From Archivesica marissinica (taxonomy: Eukaryota > Mollusca > Bivalvia > Venerida > Vesicomyidae), in NCBI GenBank assembly GCA_014843695.1, contig CM026386.1:19645973-19709972 (forward strand): 64,000 bases of DNA, in the 5' to 3' direction. Positions 23,601-31,467 of the stretch are shown piece by piece (position 1 is the stretch's first letter; each line of letters opens with the position of its first letter). The notes beneath the pieces are model-generated. The model was not told where the DNA came from, made no database searches, and saw nothing but the letters and a program-made list of their open reading frames with translations. A program made the position numbers and the translations under genes.

Positions 23601-25072
23601 TTTAAAATACTAATTTGGGGGCCACTAAATATCGGGGCCCCTGGCTTCAGCCCATGCAGCCATCCCCTTAAACCGCCACTGGTTATAGGTCCCGCAATGA
23701 CTGTCAATACTTACACTTGCAGTCTTGATGACATACTCTTCACAGCTATACATAAACCGTATTCAATAGTATGCGTAGGCTTTTCTGATATGCATAGTTT
23801 CAAAGCACTTATTAAAATCAAGTTTTTAACTTTATTTATATTGTATATTTCGTTAAGACGGGCCACTTAGTTTATCTATCTGACTTAGACGTCGTACATA
23901 AGTAGGTCGCGTCTATACGATTTAGAAGCGAGAAATGTGGCTTTTTCATTGGACCATGTGACTTGGTCGTTGTCTAATATGTTATAGATCTAAATAGAGC
24001 ACGGCACTGCACTTAATGACTATCAGTACCACAGGCACAAGATACACATTTTTTTACAGTAAACATTACTTACTATATGACCATGTGACAGTAAACATTA
24101 TTTACTATATGACCATAGGACAAAACATAAAACGTTGTGTCTTGTGCCTGTGGTCAGTACTTACAGTGTTACATGTTCAATCCGGATGACGTACTTTACC
24201 ATATTCAGTAGTATTCCGCGCAAACATGATTAGACTACGCCAACATTGAGAGAGGCCAGAAACTTGGACCTATGCCAGAATATGAGCGTTGCTTTCCGTA
24301 AGCTTATTGCGACAGTAATGATATATATTGCCGAAAATTGCAACAAATTAAGCATAGCCGAGAGTTGGTACCGGTCGAGAGTTGGTACCATGGTGCTAAC
24401 TAATGTAGAATATACGTTGAATAATGAGGTACTCTCGATCATACGTTGCATAAAGACGTAATGTTGATCATACGTTGAATATGGAAGTAGCATTGATCAT
24501 GTGTATGTGTGTTTTACGTTTATTTATCGTCGATACCGGTTGCCCATATGAGCGACGCCTCCTGGAGAGATTAGTCATTTTAGATTGTTGGAGGATAGTG
24601 TAATGATACAGACAGAGACCCATTCCAGAGCTCCTCTGGTTCTTTTACGTGCACGGTGTAAAGCACCGACACGAGACCTCGGTTTACCGTCCCACCGGAA
24701 AGATTGTTAATTTTATTAGGGTCAGACAGTTACCACTGGACTACAGATCCGTTTGTTGAATAAAGATGTAATATCAACACTACGTTGCATAAGGAAGTAA
24801 TATATATCATACGCTAAATAATGACGTAGACCTAATATTGACCATACGTTGCATATAATGACGTAATATTGACCATACGTTGAATGATGATGTAATATTT
24901 AACCTATCTTGAATAGAGACATAATATTGACCTTACCTTGGGTAAAGACGTAGAAACACAGGACAACCAGCATCACCTTCGTGTTGTTGAACTTTTGAAG
25001 AATAGTCGGTCGGCATTTTCCGTAACCGCATCGAACTTCTATGTCATCTTCCGCGTTACTTCCGGTAGCCAT
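5357..25072 (-). CDS. SLCO: SLCO/OATP organic anion transporter, copy A (12 exons, 640 aa)
   Basis: Predicted sodium-independent plasma-membrane carrier for large amphipathic organic anions. Exons in transcript order: 24937-25072, 22065-22197, 20926-21074, 17402-17572, 16656-16758, 16298-16419, 15110-15370, 14266-14461, 10606-10747, 8695-8870, 6739-6803, 5357-5625. All introns are GT-AG and the phases add up to 1923 nt including stop. Family marks seen: N-terminal CGYGKC, the loop motif YIDDSV (exon 4), the OATP signature DPRWVGAWWIG (exon 6), and a Kazal-like cysteine loop in exons 9-10 with ten cysteines. The length is normal for the family (about 640-720 aa). The ATG at 25070-25072 is shared by all three exon 1 copies in the window. 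Closest remembered relative is the OATP4A branch; the subfamily is uncertain. No internal stop was seen. Substrates cannot be read from the sequence. Confidence 0.93.
5800..6720. repeat. 34-bp minisatellite in intron 11 of copy A
   Basis: About 14 clear units of 34 bp (core TAGTTTCGAACGACAGGGTC then CCGCTAGGTGG) between 5800 and 6300, then decaying units to about 6720. They fill most of the 1.1-kb intron. A homologous array is at 43330-44290. Confidence 0.9.
6739..6803 (-). CDS. SLCO: SLCO copy A exon 11 (aa 530-551)
   Basis: A 65-bp exon with acceptor GTTTAG and donor TTCG|GTAAG. Encodes RSIDENHRTIM and the start of TM11 (RFIIRVFG). Confidence 0.88.
7605..7830 (+). mobile_element. tRNA-derived SINE, family 2
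   Basis: Head with box A TAGTGTAGTG and box B GAGTTCGAGCC, a body with CAAGGAATTTAAATTC and GATGGATTCCATCA, and a tail TCGAGAGTGATTATATTAG. Relatives at 14578, 31468, 41400 (reversed) and 45683; the better-preserved ones show a Leu(CAG)-like anticodon loop. Confidence 0.8.
7985..8686. repeat. Direct duplication of ~300 bp in intron 10 of copy A
   Basis: 7985-8285 and 8392-8686 are near-identical. Each holds a minus-strand SINE whose tail matches family 2 but whose tRNA-like head (TCCGTGACCGGGTGG) differs. Copy B has one such block at 46090-46400. Confidence 0.75.
8695..8870 (-). CDS. SLCO: SLCO copy A exon 10 (aa 472-529)
   Basis: Acceptor GTTACAG, donor TACG|GTAAGT. Completes the cysteine loop (NCSCV, GRCESSC), then TM10 (LYWFLVLLLIYTF). 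Two NxS/T sites (NCS, NTT) are seen in the loop. Confidence 0.92.
8960..10480. repeat. 54-bp minisatellite in intron 9 of copy A (~27 units)
   Basis: Unit core CAATCCGTAGCCAGTTCC then TTCATTCTAACAAC and GGCCTTAGAT. Because 54 is a multiple of 3 and the unit has no stop in one frame, a 477-codon ORF (8981-10414) runs through it; this is a by-product, not a gene. A 12-unit block (648 bp) is repeated: 9271-9492 and 9919-10140 match exactly in translation. Confidence 0.92.
10606..10747 (-). CDS. SLCO: SLCO copy A exon 9, Kazal-like loop (aa 424-471)
   Basis: Acceptor GATTGCAG, donor AACG|GTAAGT. Encodes six cysteines of the extracellular Kazal-like loop in the pattern CNSGCHC, ISCD, SPCFAGC. The 51-bp stretch across this donor is the unit that is amplified in copy B. 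Confidence 0.92.
10840..11080 (+). mobile_element. SINE family 1, plus orientation, in intron 8 of copy A
   Basis: Begins with CAGGTTCGATCCACCGTCTG and ends CGATAAATAATCG. The same insertion is present in copy B (48199-48335), so it predates the duplication. Confidence 0.75.
11476..12169 (-). mobile_element. 5'-truncated LINE fragment with target-site duplication
   Basis: Flanked by CAGTGTTATGTTGTT (11461-11475) and CAGTGGTATGTTGTT (12170-12184), 14 of 15 matching. The minus strand opens inside the end of a LINE pol protein (EESIEHLFWECRHSQ and MWNQLGKFL) and finishes with an A-rich tail next to the left duplication. Copy B has the uninterrupted site near 48584. Confidence 0.75.
12341..13900 (-). 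pseudogene. LINE reverse transcriptase, 3' part, degraded
   Basis: Minus-strand segments in order: VGLKQGVVMSP (before 13723), FISFADDMVIMGKT with catalytic ADD (13439-13723), GLEVNTTKTKIVVF, YLGTVFNYTGTF and ILNYGAKVWG (13033-13488), and a C-terminal CTMCNTADIEDVYHF zinc-knuckle-like stretch (12657-12932). Frame breaks separate the segments. The insertion is absent from intron 8 of copy B. Confidence 0.8.
14266..14461 (-). CDS. SLCO: SLCO copy A exon 8 (aa 359-423)
   Basis: Acceptor CGTCAAG, donor AAAG|GTAAAA. Encodes TM8 (GFFGLTGGIYFSGF), a basic loop (CFRLKVKG) and TM9 (FGMCVISTFCTTLVLMSCG). Confidence 0.9.
14578..14815 (+). mobile_element. SINE family 2 in intron 7 of copy A
   Basis: Head box A TAGCGCAGTGGATG and a loop reading CAG between TTCGC and GCGAA-like arms. 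The tail is GAGAGTGATTAATATAAG. Absent at the matching place in copy B (about 52220). Confidence 0.8.
15110..15370 (-). CDS. SLCO: SLCO copy A exon 7 (aa 272-358)
   Basis: Acceptor CATAAAG, chosen because it alone keeps the frame across the junction; donor GTAG|GTACAT. Encodes the large hydrophilic cytoplasmic loop (KVVREQRESQ) and TM7 (LQNPPFVFTTLAGITEF). Confidence 0.9.
15735..15812 (+). mobile_element. SINE family 2 tail fragment
   Basis: Only the 3' part is present (GAGAGTGATTAATATAAG to TTGTATAA), in intron 6 of copy A. Confidence 0.55.
16298..16419 (-). CDS. SLCO: SLCO copy A exon 6 with OATP signature (aa 231-271)
   Basis: Acceptor TTTCAG, donor CCAA|GTAAGTG. Carries DPRWVGAWWIG, the family signature at the start of TM6, then the TM6 core (VMFAIVCLALSCF). 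Confidence 0.94.
16656..16758 (-). CDS. SLCO: SLCO copy A exon 5 (aa 197-230)
   Basis: Acceptor CTTCCAG, donor CTAG|GTATG. Encodes the glycine-rich TM5 (GAGTGYMVGGIF) followed by an acidic stretch DVDKVD. Confidence 0.9.
17066..17275. repeat. Tandem duplication of ~103 bp in intron 4 of copy A
   Basis: Two near-identical blocks start with GCTCAGTACAT at about 17068 and 17171. Copy B has one at 55888-55975. Confidence 0.8.
17402..17572 (-). CDS. SLCO: SLCO copy A exon 4 (aa 140-196)
   Basis: Acceptor TTTCAG, donor TTAG|GTAAAG. Encodes TM4 (LFGIGGATMFTVGVAY) and the family motif YIDDSV followed by SPLFL. Confidence 0.92.
17760..20235. repeat. Minisatellite in intron 3 of copy A (36-38 bp units and a 106-bp higher-order unit)
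   Basis: 17760-18700 holds degenerate units near GGTAGCATTGATAACGGA and TAGAAACACAACA. From about 18720 to 20060 a 106-bp unit made of three diverged sub-units recurs about 12 times. ORFs on the minus strand (69-176 codons) are by-products. Confidence 0.9.
20505..20862 (-). mobile_element. tRNA-like SINE (Leu/Ser-type head) with internal duplication
   Basis: The right end on the minus strand reads GGCTCCTGTGACCGAGTGG then GTTCGAATCC, typical of a class II tRNA head. Two related blocks (20560-20670 and 20690-20800) share TTCGACACTCCA and AACGGTGATGG. Confidence 0.55.
20926..21074 (-). CDS. SLCO: SLCO copy A exon 3 (aa 90-139)
   Basis: Acceptor GATGCAG, donor CAG|GTATAC. Encodes SYLGSGRYKARW, TM3 (AIFMVLGSVTMALPHF) and an acidic extracellular loop (EWGEDE). 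An identical 149-bp copy lies at 29201-29349. Confidence 0.92.
21200..21382 (-). mobile_element. SINE family 1, tail lost
   Basis: Body and tRNA-like head only. The left edge merges with TGATTGCTTTCCCCATGCTT, a phrase that also appears at 26874 and 29473. Confidence 0.7.
21715..21882. repeat. (CCAG/ACAG)n microsatellite in intron 2 of copy A
   Basis: Mixed CAGC/CAGA tetramers. Matches the purer (CCAG)n run at 59636-59760. Confidence 0.9.
22065..22197 (-). CDS. SLCO: SLCO copy A exon 2 (aa 46-89)
   Basis: Acceptor TTGCAG, donor AAG|GTAAG. Encodes the rest of TM1 (VVNGIYNVIV), the conserved STLERRFQLQST loop and TM2 (FSAAIFGIVI). Confidence 0.92.
22440..22645 (-). mobile_element. tRNA-derived SINE with Arg-like head
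   Basis: The minus strand begins CTCCGTGGCCTATTGGTTAA and carries box B GGTTCGAACC. The acceptor stem is not intact. Confidence 0.55.
22711..23490. mobile_element. Outer MITE with ~50-bp inverted repeats
   Basis: The left arm starts GTATAGGATAGATCA and the right arm ends TGATCTATCCTATAC. Both arms carry TTGGCCCGTC and CGAAATATACACCGA. Without the inner insertion it would be about 170 bp. A solo left arm is at 21467-21525 and another arm at 23845-23885. Confidence 0.7.
22744..23357. mobile_element. Inner TTAA-flanked MITE nested in the outer MITE
   Basis: Perfect inverted repeats of 17 bp (AGCAGCATTACATCGTA) lie next to TTAA at 22744-22747 and 23354-23357. Inside is a (GATA)n tract. Partial relatives are at 32536-32969 and 35545-35740. 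Confidence 0.8.
24023..24158. mobile_element. Small fold-back element, hAT-like
   Basis: Inverted ends CACAGGCACAAGA and TCTTGTGCCTGTG, flanked by ATCAGTAC and GTCAGTAC (7 of 8 bases shared). The middle holds a short direct repeat of AGTAAACATTA. Confidence 0.6.
24400..24930. repeat. Degenerate ~30-bp repeats in intron 1 of copy A
   Basis: Phrases like CATACGTTGAATAATGACG and TAATATTGACC recur, interrupted by a SINE. They end just before the exon 1 donor. Confidence 0.6.
24508..24756 (-). mobile_element. SINE family 1 in intron 1 of copy A
   Basis: Tail, body and a shortened tRNA-like head, inserted within the local ~30-bp repeats. Confidence 0.75.
24937..25072 (-). CDS. SLCO: SLCO copy A exon 1 (aa 1-45)
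   Basis: Start codon at 25070-25072. Encodes the short cytoplasmic N-terminus (MATGSNAEDD, then CGYGKC) and the first half of TM1 (VMLVVLCFYVF). The donor reads CAAG|GTAAGG; phase 1. Confidence 0.9.
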
Positions 25073-25320
25073 TTTTATTTGACTTTTGTTATATGCGTAT
25101 GCTTATTATAGATGTATATCTTAAATGCTGCATGCCTCCATTTAAAATTATACACGATGATAAATCCACGTTTTATGAAGTCATATGTGTTCTTCTGCTC
25201 AACAATACAATATAGTTGTGTATTTTAAATGCTGCATGCCTCCATTTAAAAGTATACACGATGATGAATCCACGTTTGATGAAGTAATATGTCTTCTTCT
25301 GCTCAACAATACAATATATT
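25073..25320 (-). promoter_or_regulatory. Conserved 5' flank of SLCO copy A, locally duplicated
   Basis: The first 250 bp upstream of the ATG are conserved with the flanks of copy B (62536-62700) and of the inverted exon 1 (35190-35374). This suggests a 5' UTR and/or core promoter. In copy A a block of about 104 bp beginning near 25117 occurs twice in tandem; the other two flanks have it once. No convincing TATA box position can be fixed. Confidence 0.45.
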
Positions 25321-26715
25321 TATATGCACATATATTCAATAATTATTGTAGCATTTCAAAATTTCATTTCGGCTATTTGTATTCCTTCTAACACTATTTC
25401 AAACGTGTTTTCGAATATTGTTAGTCTCATCTTACTAAATTTAATATGTTCATCCGTCATGGGCAAATTGAGATAATTTGATACGTCGTTTCATGACTAT
25501 ATGTATTTTTGTATGTTTTTAATACTATGCGTACACCTTCTTGACCTAGATCAATCGCATTTACGTGTACAATCATCCGTACACCACGCCTGGCTGGTGA
25601 ATAAAGATGCACTGTATTATAAACACACATGTAGATTGATATGTTGATATGTTGATTTTTCAAGGTTGAATATGTGTATATTTGTGTATAGTGTGTACAC
25701 TATTGTTGATAAATAACTTATATCAGTGAACATGTTCATCAATCATGTTACTTTAACAGTGTGTAAATGTTTTTTAATTATGTTGCCTCGTGGACCAAAC
25801 TTGTGTGTGAAATCAAACTTACCATGTGTAATTAGGGAAACATGGGCCATGATTGACAGTATTGTACGATCTACTTCACCATATGAAATATTTATTTTCA
25901 ATATCGACTAAGGACCCCTCCCCCACCCGTCTCATTCTACTGTAATTAAAGTGTAAAATTAGGACAAATGGTATATTACAATCCATGACAATATATCTCA
26001 TATTCTAACATAACTCAGCTAATAACATACATACTTGTAGAGTAAACCTACCTCGGGTTATTCTGCGATATACCTACCTTGAACTATGCTGCGCGCACCG
26101 TGTTTTGGCTATTCCATTTATACAATGCGTGTAAAGTTTATGAATGAAAGTCACGTGATGTTTGTAAATACTACCATGGGAATTCGCGGAAGTGAGCTAT
26201 TTTTAGAATCAGATAATCTCTTGTCCGTCTTCTTTTTCTGCTAAGTAACGTTTCAGTTACTATTCTGTACAGTTTTATTTGAAAAAATAAATAAAATTAT
26301 TGATCAGTTACAACTTTTGTTCATTTATGCACTAGATTGATATTTTCCATAAAAAATAACGTCATCACCCCACCCCTTACGCGGGAGGAAATTTCGAAAG
26401 CCAAATGCACGGCGCTTGAAGAAAATACTCCTTTGATTCTCGTCTAAAATTATTTGAAGTAAGTCGTGTTAGAATCGATTCGGCCTGAGTGATATATTTC
26501 TACGTATTAGAACTTCAAGCTCGGGTTATTCTGCGATATACCACGGTTGATACTTATTATTTCTTAAATATAAAAGTTGAATACAATTGATGAAATGTAC
26601 GGGTATTTACTCAAACGTGGTACCCGGAGGTGATAAAAGCCTTCTGTGTATTTATAATACAAAAACGCACTACCTGTGCACCAGCCACCACCCACAACAT
26701 AATAAGCAGAAAGTG
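25321..26715. other. Upstream of copy A, no gene seen
   Basis: AT-rich. 25680-25760 matches the sequence just right of the gap (39130-39210). A 21-bp direct repeat (CGGGTTATTCTGCGATATAC plus one base) at about 26054 and 26521 brackets 470 bp of unassigned sequence. Confidence 0.4.
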
Positions 26716-26717
26716 TG

Positions 26718-27015
26718 TTACGGTTATTTATCTTCGCTACCGGTTGCCCATATGAGCGACGCCTCCTGAAGAGGTTAGTATTTTTTTAGATTTTGGAAGA
26801 TACAGTGCATGATACAGACAGAGACCCATTCCAGAGTCTCCTCTGGTTCTATTACGGGCACAGTGTAAATCATGATTGCTTTCCCCATGCTTGCGTGTGG
26901 TTCTTTTACGTGTACGGTGTAAAGCACCGACACGAGACCTTGGCTTAAAGTCCCATTTCAAAGACTGTTAACTTTATTAGCGTGTTAACCACTGGAATAC
27001 ATATCCGTCTGTTAT
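26718..27015 (-). mobile_element. SINE family 1, rearranged
   Basis: The body is interrupted at about 26870 by TGATTGCTTTCCCCATGCTT followed by a second start of the GGTTCTTTTACGTG stretch. This looks like a join between two SINE copies. Confidence 0.65.
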
Positions 27016-27619
27016 TGTAGTCAATCAGACTACATGCTAGCTATGCACCGACACAGCTTCTTCCTGACATCTTTAGTTCTGTGAATTGAGCTATATTGTA
27101 TAACAAATGGCTGTGAACCAACCAACGCTGTAAGTTTTACAATCAGACAGAGGATCAAACCTACTATATAGTCAACGTGTTAACCACTATTCACTGGAGG
27201 CGAGGGTGATTAATTTCAATCATCAATGATGGCGGTAAAAGACAAATCTGAGATATATCAACCATTCGGTGTAGTCCTATTGTTCCCACTTATATAAAAG
27301 TAGGTAAAAACGGGTGTGGGACGGATAGACATGCAGACAGACAGAATGTGTTTAAGAGTGTTTAAGATCAAATATAATCAAACGGACGGACAGACACGCA
27401 GACAGACAGCAACTATATATATACATACCATGAACCTGTAACCACCAACAACAAGACTTTGTCCACCGCGTTTGTTGCGGACAAACTCAATTTGAACTTG
27501 TGCATTCGCCATAACTTTAAGTTGTATGCATATGACATATATGTCTACTGGACAACAGCAAGTGGGAATAAAATGATTAAACCAACCATTCGACCACATT
27601 TGAGTTGTCGTTAACTTGA

Positions 27620-27925
27620 GCTATGTTGTCCAAAGGGGCGCGTGGGAGATGTTTCGGGATTGGTCGATACTGATTCCATTAAACACGTCTGTAAAACGCC
27701 CAACGTTGACTGGTTCACAGCCGTTTGATACAACCGAGTGTACAGAACTATATATGTTGGAACGAAGCTGTGCCTGGGCATAACTAGCATCCAGTCGGAT
27801 TGACTGTCGTGCAGTCGTAAGATCTACCACACGGTGAATGCTATTAAAGAGCATTGTGGTATGGGTCATATTCCGCTTGTAAAGTACCACAGCTACCATT
27901 TTAAGAAGGCTGCAGAATGCTCTCA
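27620..27925 (-). other. Conserved upstream block 1 (possible exon, unrecognised)
   Basis: Diverged but clear similarity to 39294-39614 and 62984-63286, all at the same side of an SLCO 5' end. A minus-strand frame is open in each (KRNMT...TM.F shared), with a possible acceptor (CATTCTGCAG) at about 27917 in the copy A version. The encoded peptide is not recognised. It may be part of the unit-edge element rather than a gene. Confidence 0.35.
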
Positions 27926-28020
27926 AATATATAGAAGAGCTTAAACTACTGACAGTATTAATCCGTCACAAACCTAGCAGATGGCCAACAATTCATAGAT
28001 TGACAAATATTATTCTAGTC

Positions 28021-28143
28021 TATTATATGGGTCTCTGTCTGTATCATTGCACTATCCTCCAAAAATCTAATATGACTAATCGCTTCAGGAGGCGGCGCTT
28101 ATATGGGCAACCGGTAGCGACGATAAATAAACGTAAAACACAC
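28021..28143 (+). mobile_element. SINE family 1, 3' part, plus orientation
   Basis: Runs from GGGTCTCTGTCTGTATCATT to CGATAAATAAACGTAAAA. Confidence 0.75.
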
Positions 28144-28319
28144 AATCTAGTCTATTCATGAGGTACATTACATTACACTGTACAATTATTCTAGGTATTT
28201 TACAAATATGGCAAACTGAAACATTCACAATCTGTAAACGAAACGATTACGATGCTGAAGTACACAGTTCGCCAGTACATCAAGCAAAGCTGTATAAACC
28301 ACATCACCATTGGATCGCA

Positions 28320-28505
28320 AAAGAAGGAAACAAATATATTCACATCTTTCAATGTTTCGCATTCATGGTATGTATGTAGAGATTCGTCGGTAATGAGCAC
28401 AATCTTCGTAGAGCGTTCATCGTCACCGGCAACGTGTTTACAACGGCGCGGCCGGAGGAACAAAGTTCTGTATCAAATAACAAAATGCAATTTATAGTCA
28501 TGACA
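28320..28505 (-). other. Conserved upstream block 2 (unrecognised)
   Basis: Similar to 63725-63890. On the minus strand both begin after a T-rich tract and CAG, and share a frame reading GDDE...KIV.ITDESL. In the right-hand copy that frame soon meets a stop. Could be an old exon or a TE remnant. Confidence 0.35.
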
Positions 28506-29005
28506 TGGGTACCCTCGAGTTTCCGGTTTCCGTTATGATAAGAAATGATCAGCATTCAACAGAACTAATCTTAAAACTACATAGTTTCTAAATGTATGAT
28601 GTAAATAAAGTAACGTTCCTTTTTATCCCAAAGAATTAGAAATGAATATAAAATCATAACTAACAGTGGGAGCTGCCATTTTTACCACGACCCGGAACCG
28701 ACATCTGTGGTGACTGGTACCGGGGTTTTCGTGACCTTTCTCAAAATCAATTTTGCGTAACATCGAATGGGTGTAAATATGAAACGAACACGTTTTATGC
28801 AGCATGATGATAATTTCTATTATTTTGATGAATATTTCTTTTCACAGTTAATACTTTCACAGTTTAACAAGCATTGTCACATTGTGGACACCTGAATGCA
28901 TCACCTAATCTTGTAAACCTGATCTTTGAAGAGTACATGAGGTGGGGCTAATGGTCACATATATGACGCTGTGCCCATTTAACAACTCTGGCCACCTACT
29001 TTTTT

Positions 29006-29175
29006 TTACGTTTATTTATCGTCGCTACTGGTTGCCCATATGAGCGACGCCTCCTGAAGATATTAGTCATTTTAGATTTTGGAGGATAGTGCAATGATAC
29101 AGAGAGAGACCCATTCCAGAATCTCCTCTGGTTCTTTTGCGTCCACGGTGTAAAGCACCGACACGAGACCTCGGT
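29006..29175 (-). mobile_element. SINE family 1, cut off by a duplicated segment
   Basis: Tail and body run to GAGACCTCGGT, where the sequence switches abruptly to the exon 3 duplicate. Confidence 0.75.
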
Positions 29176-29660
29176 CTATAAGACAATATAAAATGTATAC
29201 CTGACAAATCACATGTTGATATTTCATCTTCACCCCATTCGTACAGGTCCGTTGTAAAGTGAGGTAATGCCATGGTAACCGACCCAAGAACCATGAATAT
29301 AGCCGACCCTGCTAGCCATCTTGCCTTGTAGCGGCCGGATCCCAGGTAGCTGCATCATAATGAATGTGTATGTGCATGTACTTTCCATGCGGGCCGTATG
29401 TACAATGAATTAGTAGTAAACGACACATTGAAGTGATGTACGCGGATGAAAGGAACAGTATATATACTATTTATGATTGCTTTCCCCATGCTTGCCTGTG
29501 GTTCTTTTACGTGTACGGTGTAAAGCACCGACACGAGACCTCGGTTTAAACTCCAAACTGAAAGACTATTAATTTTATTAGGGTCAGACGGGGGATCGAA
29601 CCTGCGATCTCTGGATTACCAGTCCAGCGTGTTACCACTGGGCAATAGATCCGTACTTAC
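29175..29660 (-). pseudogene. Duplicated SLCO exon 3 segment
   Basis: A ~485-bp copy of 20900-21382. The 149-bp exon (29201-29349) with its splice sites is identical to exon 3 of copy A, and the next ~150 bp of intron are identical as well; differences appear only in the attached SINE. It lies upstream of the copy A start, in the same orientation, with no exon 2 or 4 beside it, so it cannot be used by gene A in the normal order. Confidence 0.9.
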
Positions 29661-29718
29661 AGATCCGTAAAGGCATAACACCATAAATACGATAATTGTG
29701 CTTCACATGTTCGCTTAC

Positions 29719-30285
29719 CCAAGCTGGAAGCAAACTCTGAAACCACATTTATTACCTCCGCTCTGGTATAGGGATAGCCAACCGTAGCCATTTCTTTTAC
29801 GTTGTAACCAGCATAGCCTCCCCCAGCTCACTCAGGACAGATCCAGGACCAGAACTACATTATCAATTAAGTTATTGTTAGCTTGGGGTATAAGAAACAG
29901 TTATACAGGTGGAATATATGTTTATGTAGTAATATCAAGTGTAAAACAATACAATAAAATTCCAAAAATCTCCTCCAGCTCACTCAGGACAGATCCAGGA
30001 CCAGAACTACAATATCAATTAAGTTGTTGTTAGCTTGAGGGTATAAGAAAAATGTATACAGGTGGAATATATGTTTATGTAGTAATATCAAGTGTAAAAC
30101 AATACAATAAAATTCCAAAAATCTCCTCCAGCTCACTCAGGACAGATCCAGGACCAGAACTACAATATCAATTAAGTTGTTGTTAGCTTGAGGGTATAAG
30201 AAAAATGTATACAGGTGGAATATATGTTTATGTAGTAATATCAAGTGTAAAACAATACAATAAAATTCCAAAAATTATTAATCAC
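29719..30285 (-). pseudogene. Pogo/CENP-B-like transposase exon with triplicated 5' end
   Basis: The minus-strand exon 29719-29854 reads SGPGSVLSELGEAMLV, then after a one-base break KEMATVGYPYTRAEV and VSEFASSLG, ending at a GTAAG donor. This fits the segment after the psq HTH in pogo/Jerky-type transposases. The acceptor plus the first ~35 bp of this exon are part of a ~152-bp unit present three times in tandem (starting near 29820, 29972 and 30125). Confidence 0.55.
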
Positions 30286-30470
30286 CTTGTTGTGTCTACT
30301 GTCACATGTCCCAACACACGATCTCGAGGTGTCTGCATGGGAACATCATACACTTTTGATGCCTTCCTAACAGAGAGCTCCTTCTCCACAACACGCTGTA
30401 GGCATTGGTGAGGCTATTGGCGAATAGTGTCTGTACTTTTTCTTTGTAGGTAGTGGACTGCCATAAACCT
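30285..30470 (-). pseudogene. HTH-psq (pogo/Jerky-like) exon, frameshifted
   Basis: Acceptor TTTTCATTAG, donor ACAAG|GTGATT. Reading pieces in different frames: TKKKYRHYSP, NSLTNAYS, then VVEKELSVRKASKVYDVPMQ and RDRVLGHV, a typical pipsqueak-type helix-turn-helix. The frame changes at least twice, so it is not functional as it stands. It joins in phase to the exon at 29719-29854. Confidence 0.6.
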
Positions 30471-31262
30471 AATGAAAAAATAAAATATATTCCTTTAAGT
30501 GCACGACAGGACACATCGTTTTGTTGACGATGACAGTAAACAACTGTATGGACCTCAATGCAATATAAGAGTAGTCTCCAAAACTATCTCCCATTACACT
30601 AACTACAATTGTAACCCAGTCTAGTTTGACCTTCACATTAAATGACAGGTAGGTAACAAATCAGACGACACAAAACAAAACTGGAAAAGGTCAATATTAT
30701 GCAGTAAATCCAATGAACAAATGGTGATGCAATATTGCATTATCAAATATAGCATGCTTGATACCAATACAAGGAAAATAACCGATTACTTACGCCTCCA
30801 AGGATTATACGGAGCATTTTGTTGTTAAAGATAGAAAATGACCGCTGACAGTCTCGCTTCCTGGTTGGTGACGTCAGAAAACACCGATCGCGTGCAGTAT
30901 TGTAAATACATCCGGGGTAATGAAAACGAATGTATCACGATTTGAGGACAATAGAGGATATGTGAACTACACATATGGATTAGAGTGTGCAGTGTAAACA
31001 CACAGTCGGTAGCAGAGCCTTTTAAAGACACAGACACAGCCTATCGAAATACAACCAGTCTAATGAGGGACATTTCTGGCTTTTTTTATTACCTCCCTTG
31101 GCAGGTAAAGTCTGATTTATCCCGAAATGCATACTGGTTCTTTTTGCTGGAATCCTTTGTTTTTACTGTTGTTCCCTAACCAGATGCTGCGTTGTAATAA
31201 AGTGAGTTTATCCAAATCATGTTAATTAATTGATAAAACAAATTTACAGATAAGTACCATTG

Positions 31263-31402
31263 GATATATCACAGGAACTTGAAAGTTTATCCATAAGCCA
31301 CCAAAGGTCTCGTACCTCTATCCTAGGACACACCCCCTCTAGGACGAGAGTACGAGACCGTTGGTGGCTTATAGATACAATTTCAAGTTCCTGTGGATAT
31401 AC
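31263..31402. repeat. Long imperfect palindrome
   Basis: Arms of about 60 bp (left contains CACAGGAACTTGAAA and AGGTCTCGTAC; right contains GTACGAGACC and TTTCAAGTTCCTGTG) around a spacer rich in C. May be a fold-back element. Confidence 0.8.
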
Positions 31403-31467
31403 TTAGGATATCTGTCGAGATATAGTAACATAATAACTCGACGTTCGAACCTCTAGCACTGTGTTTG

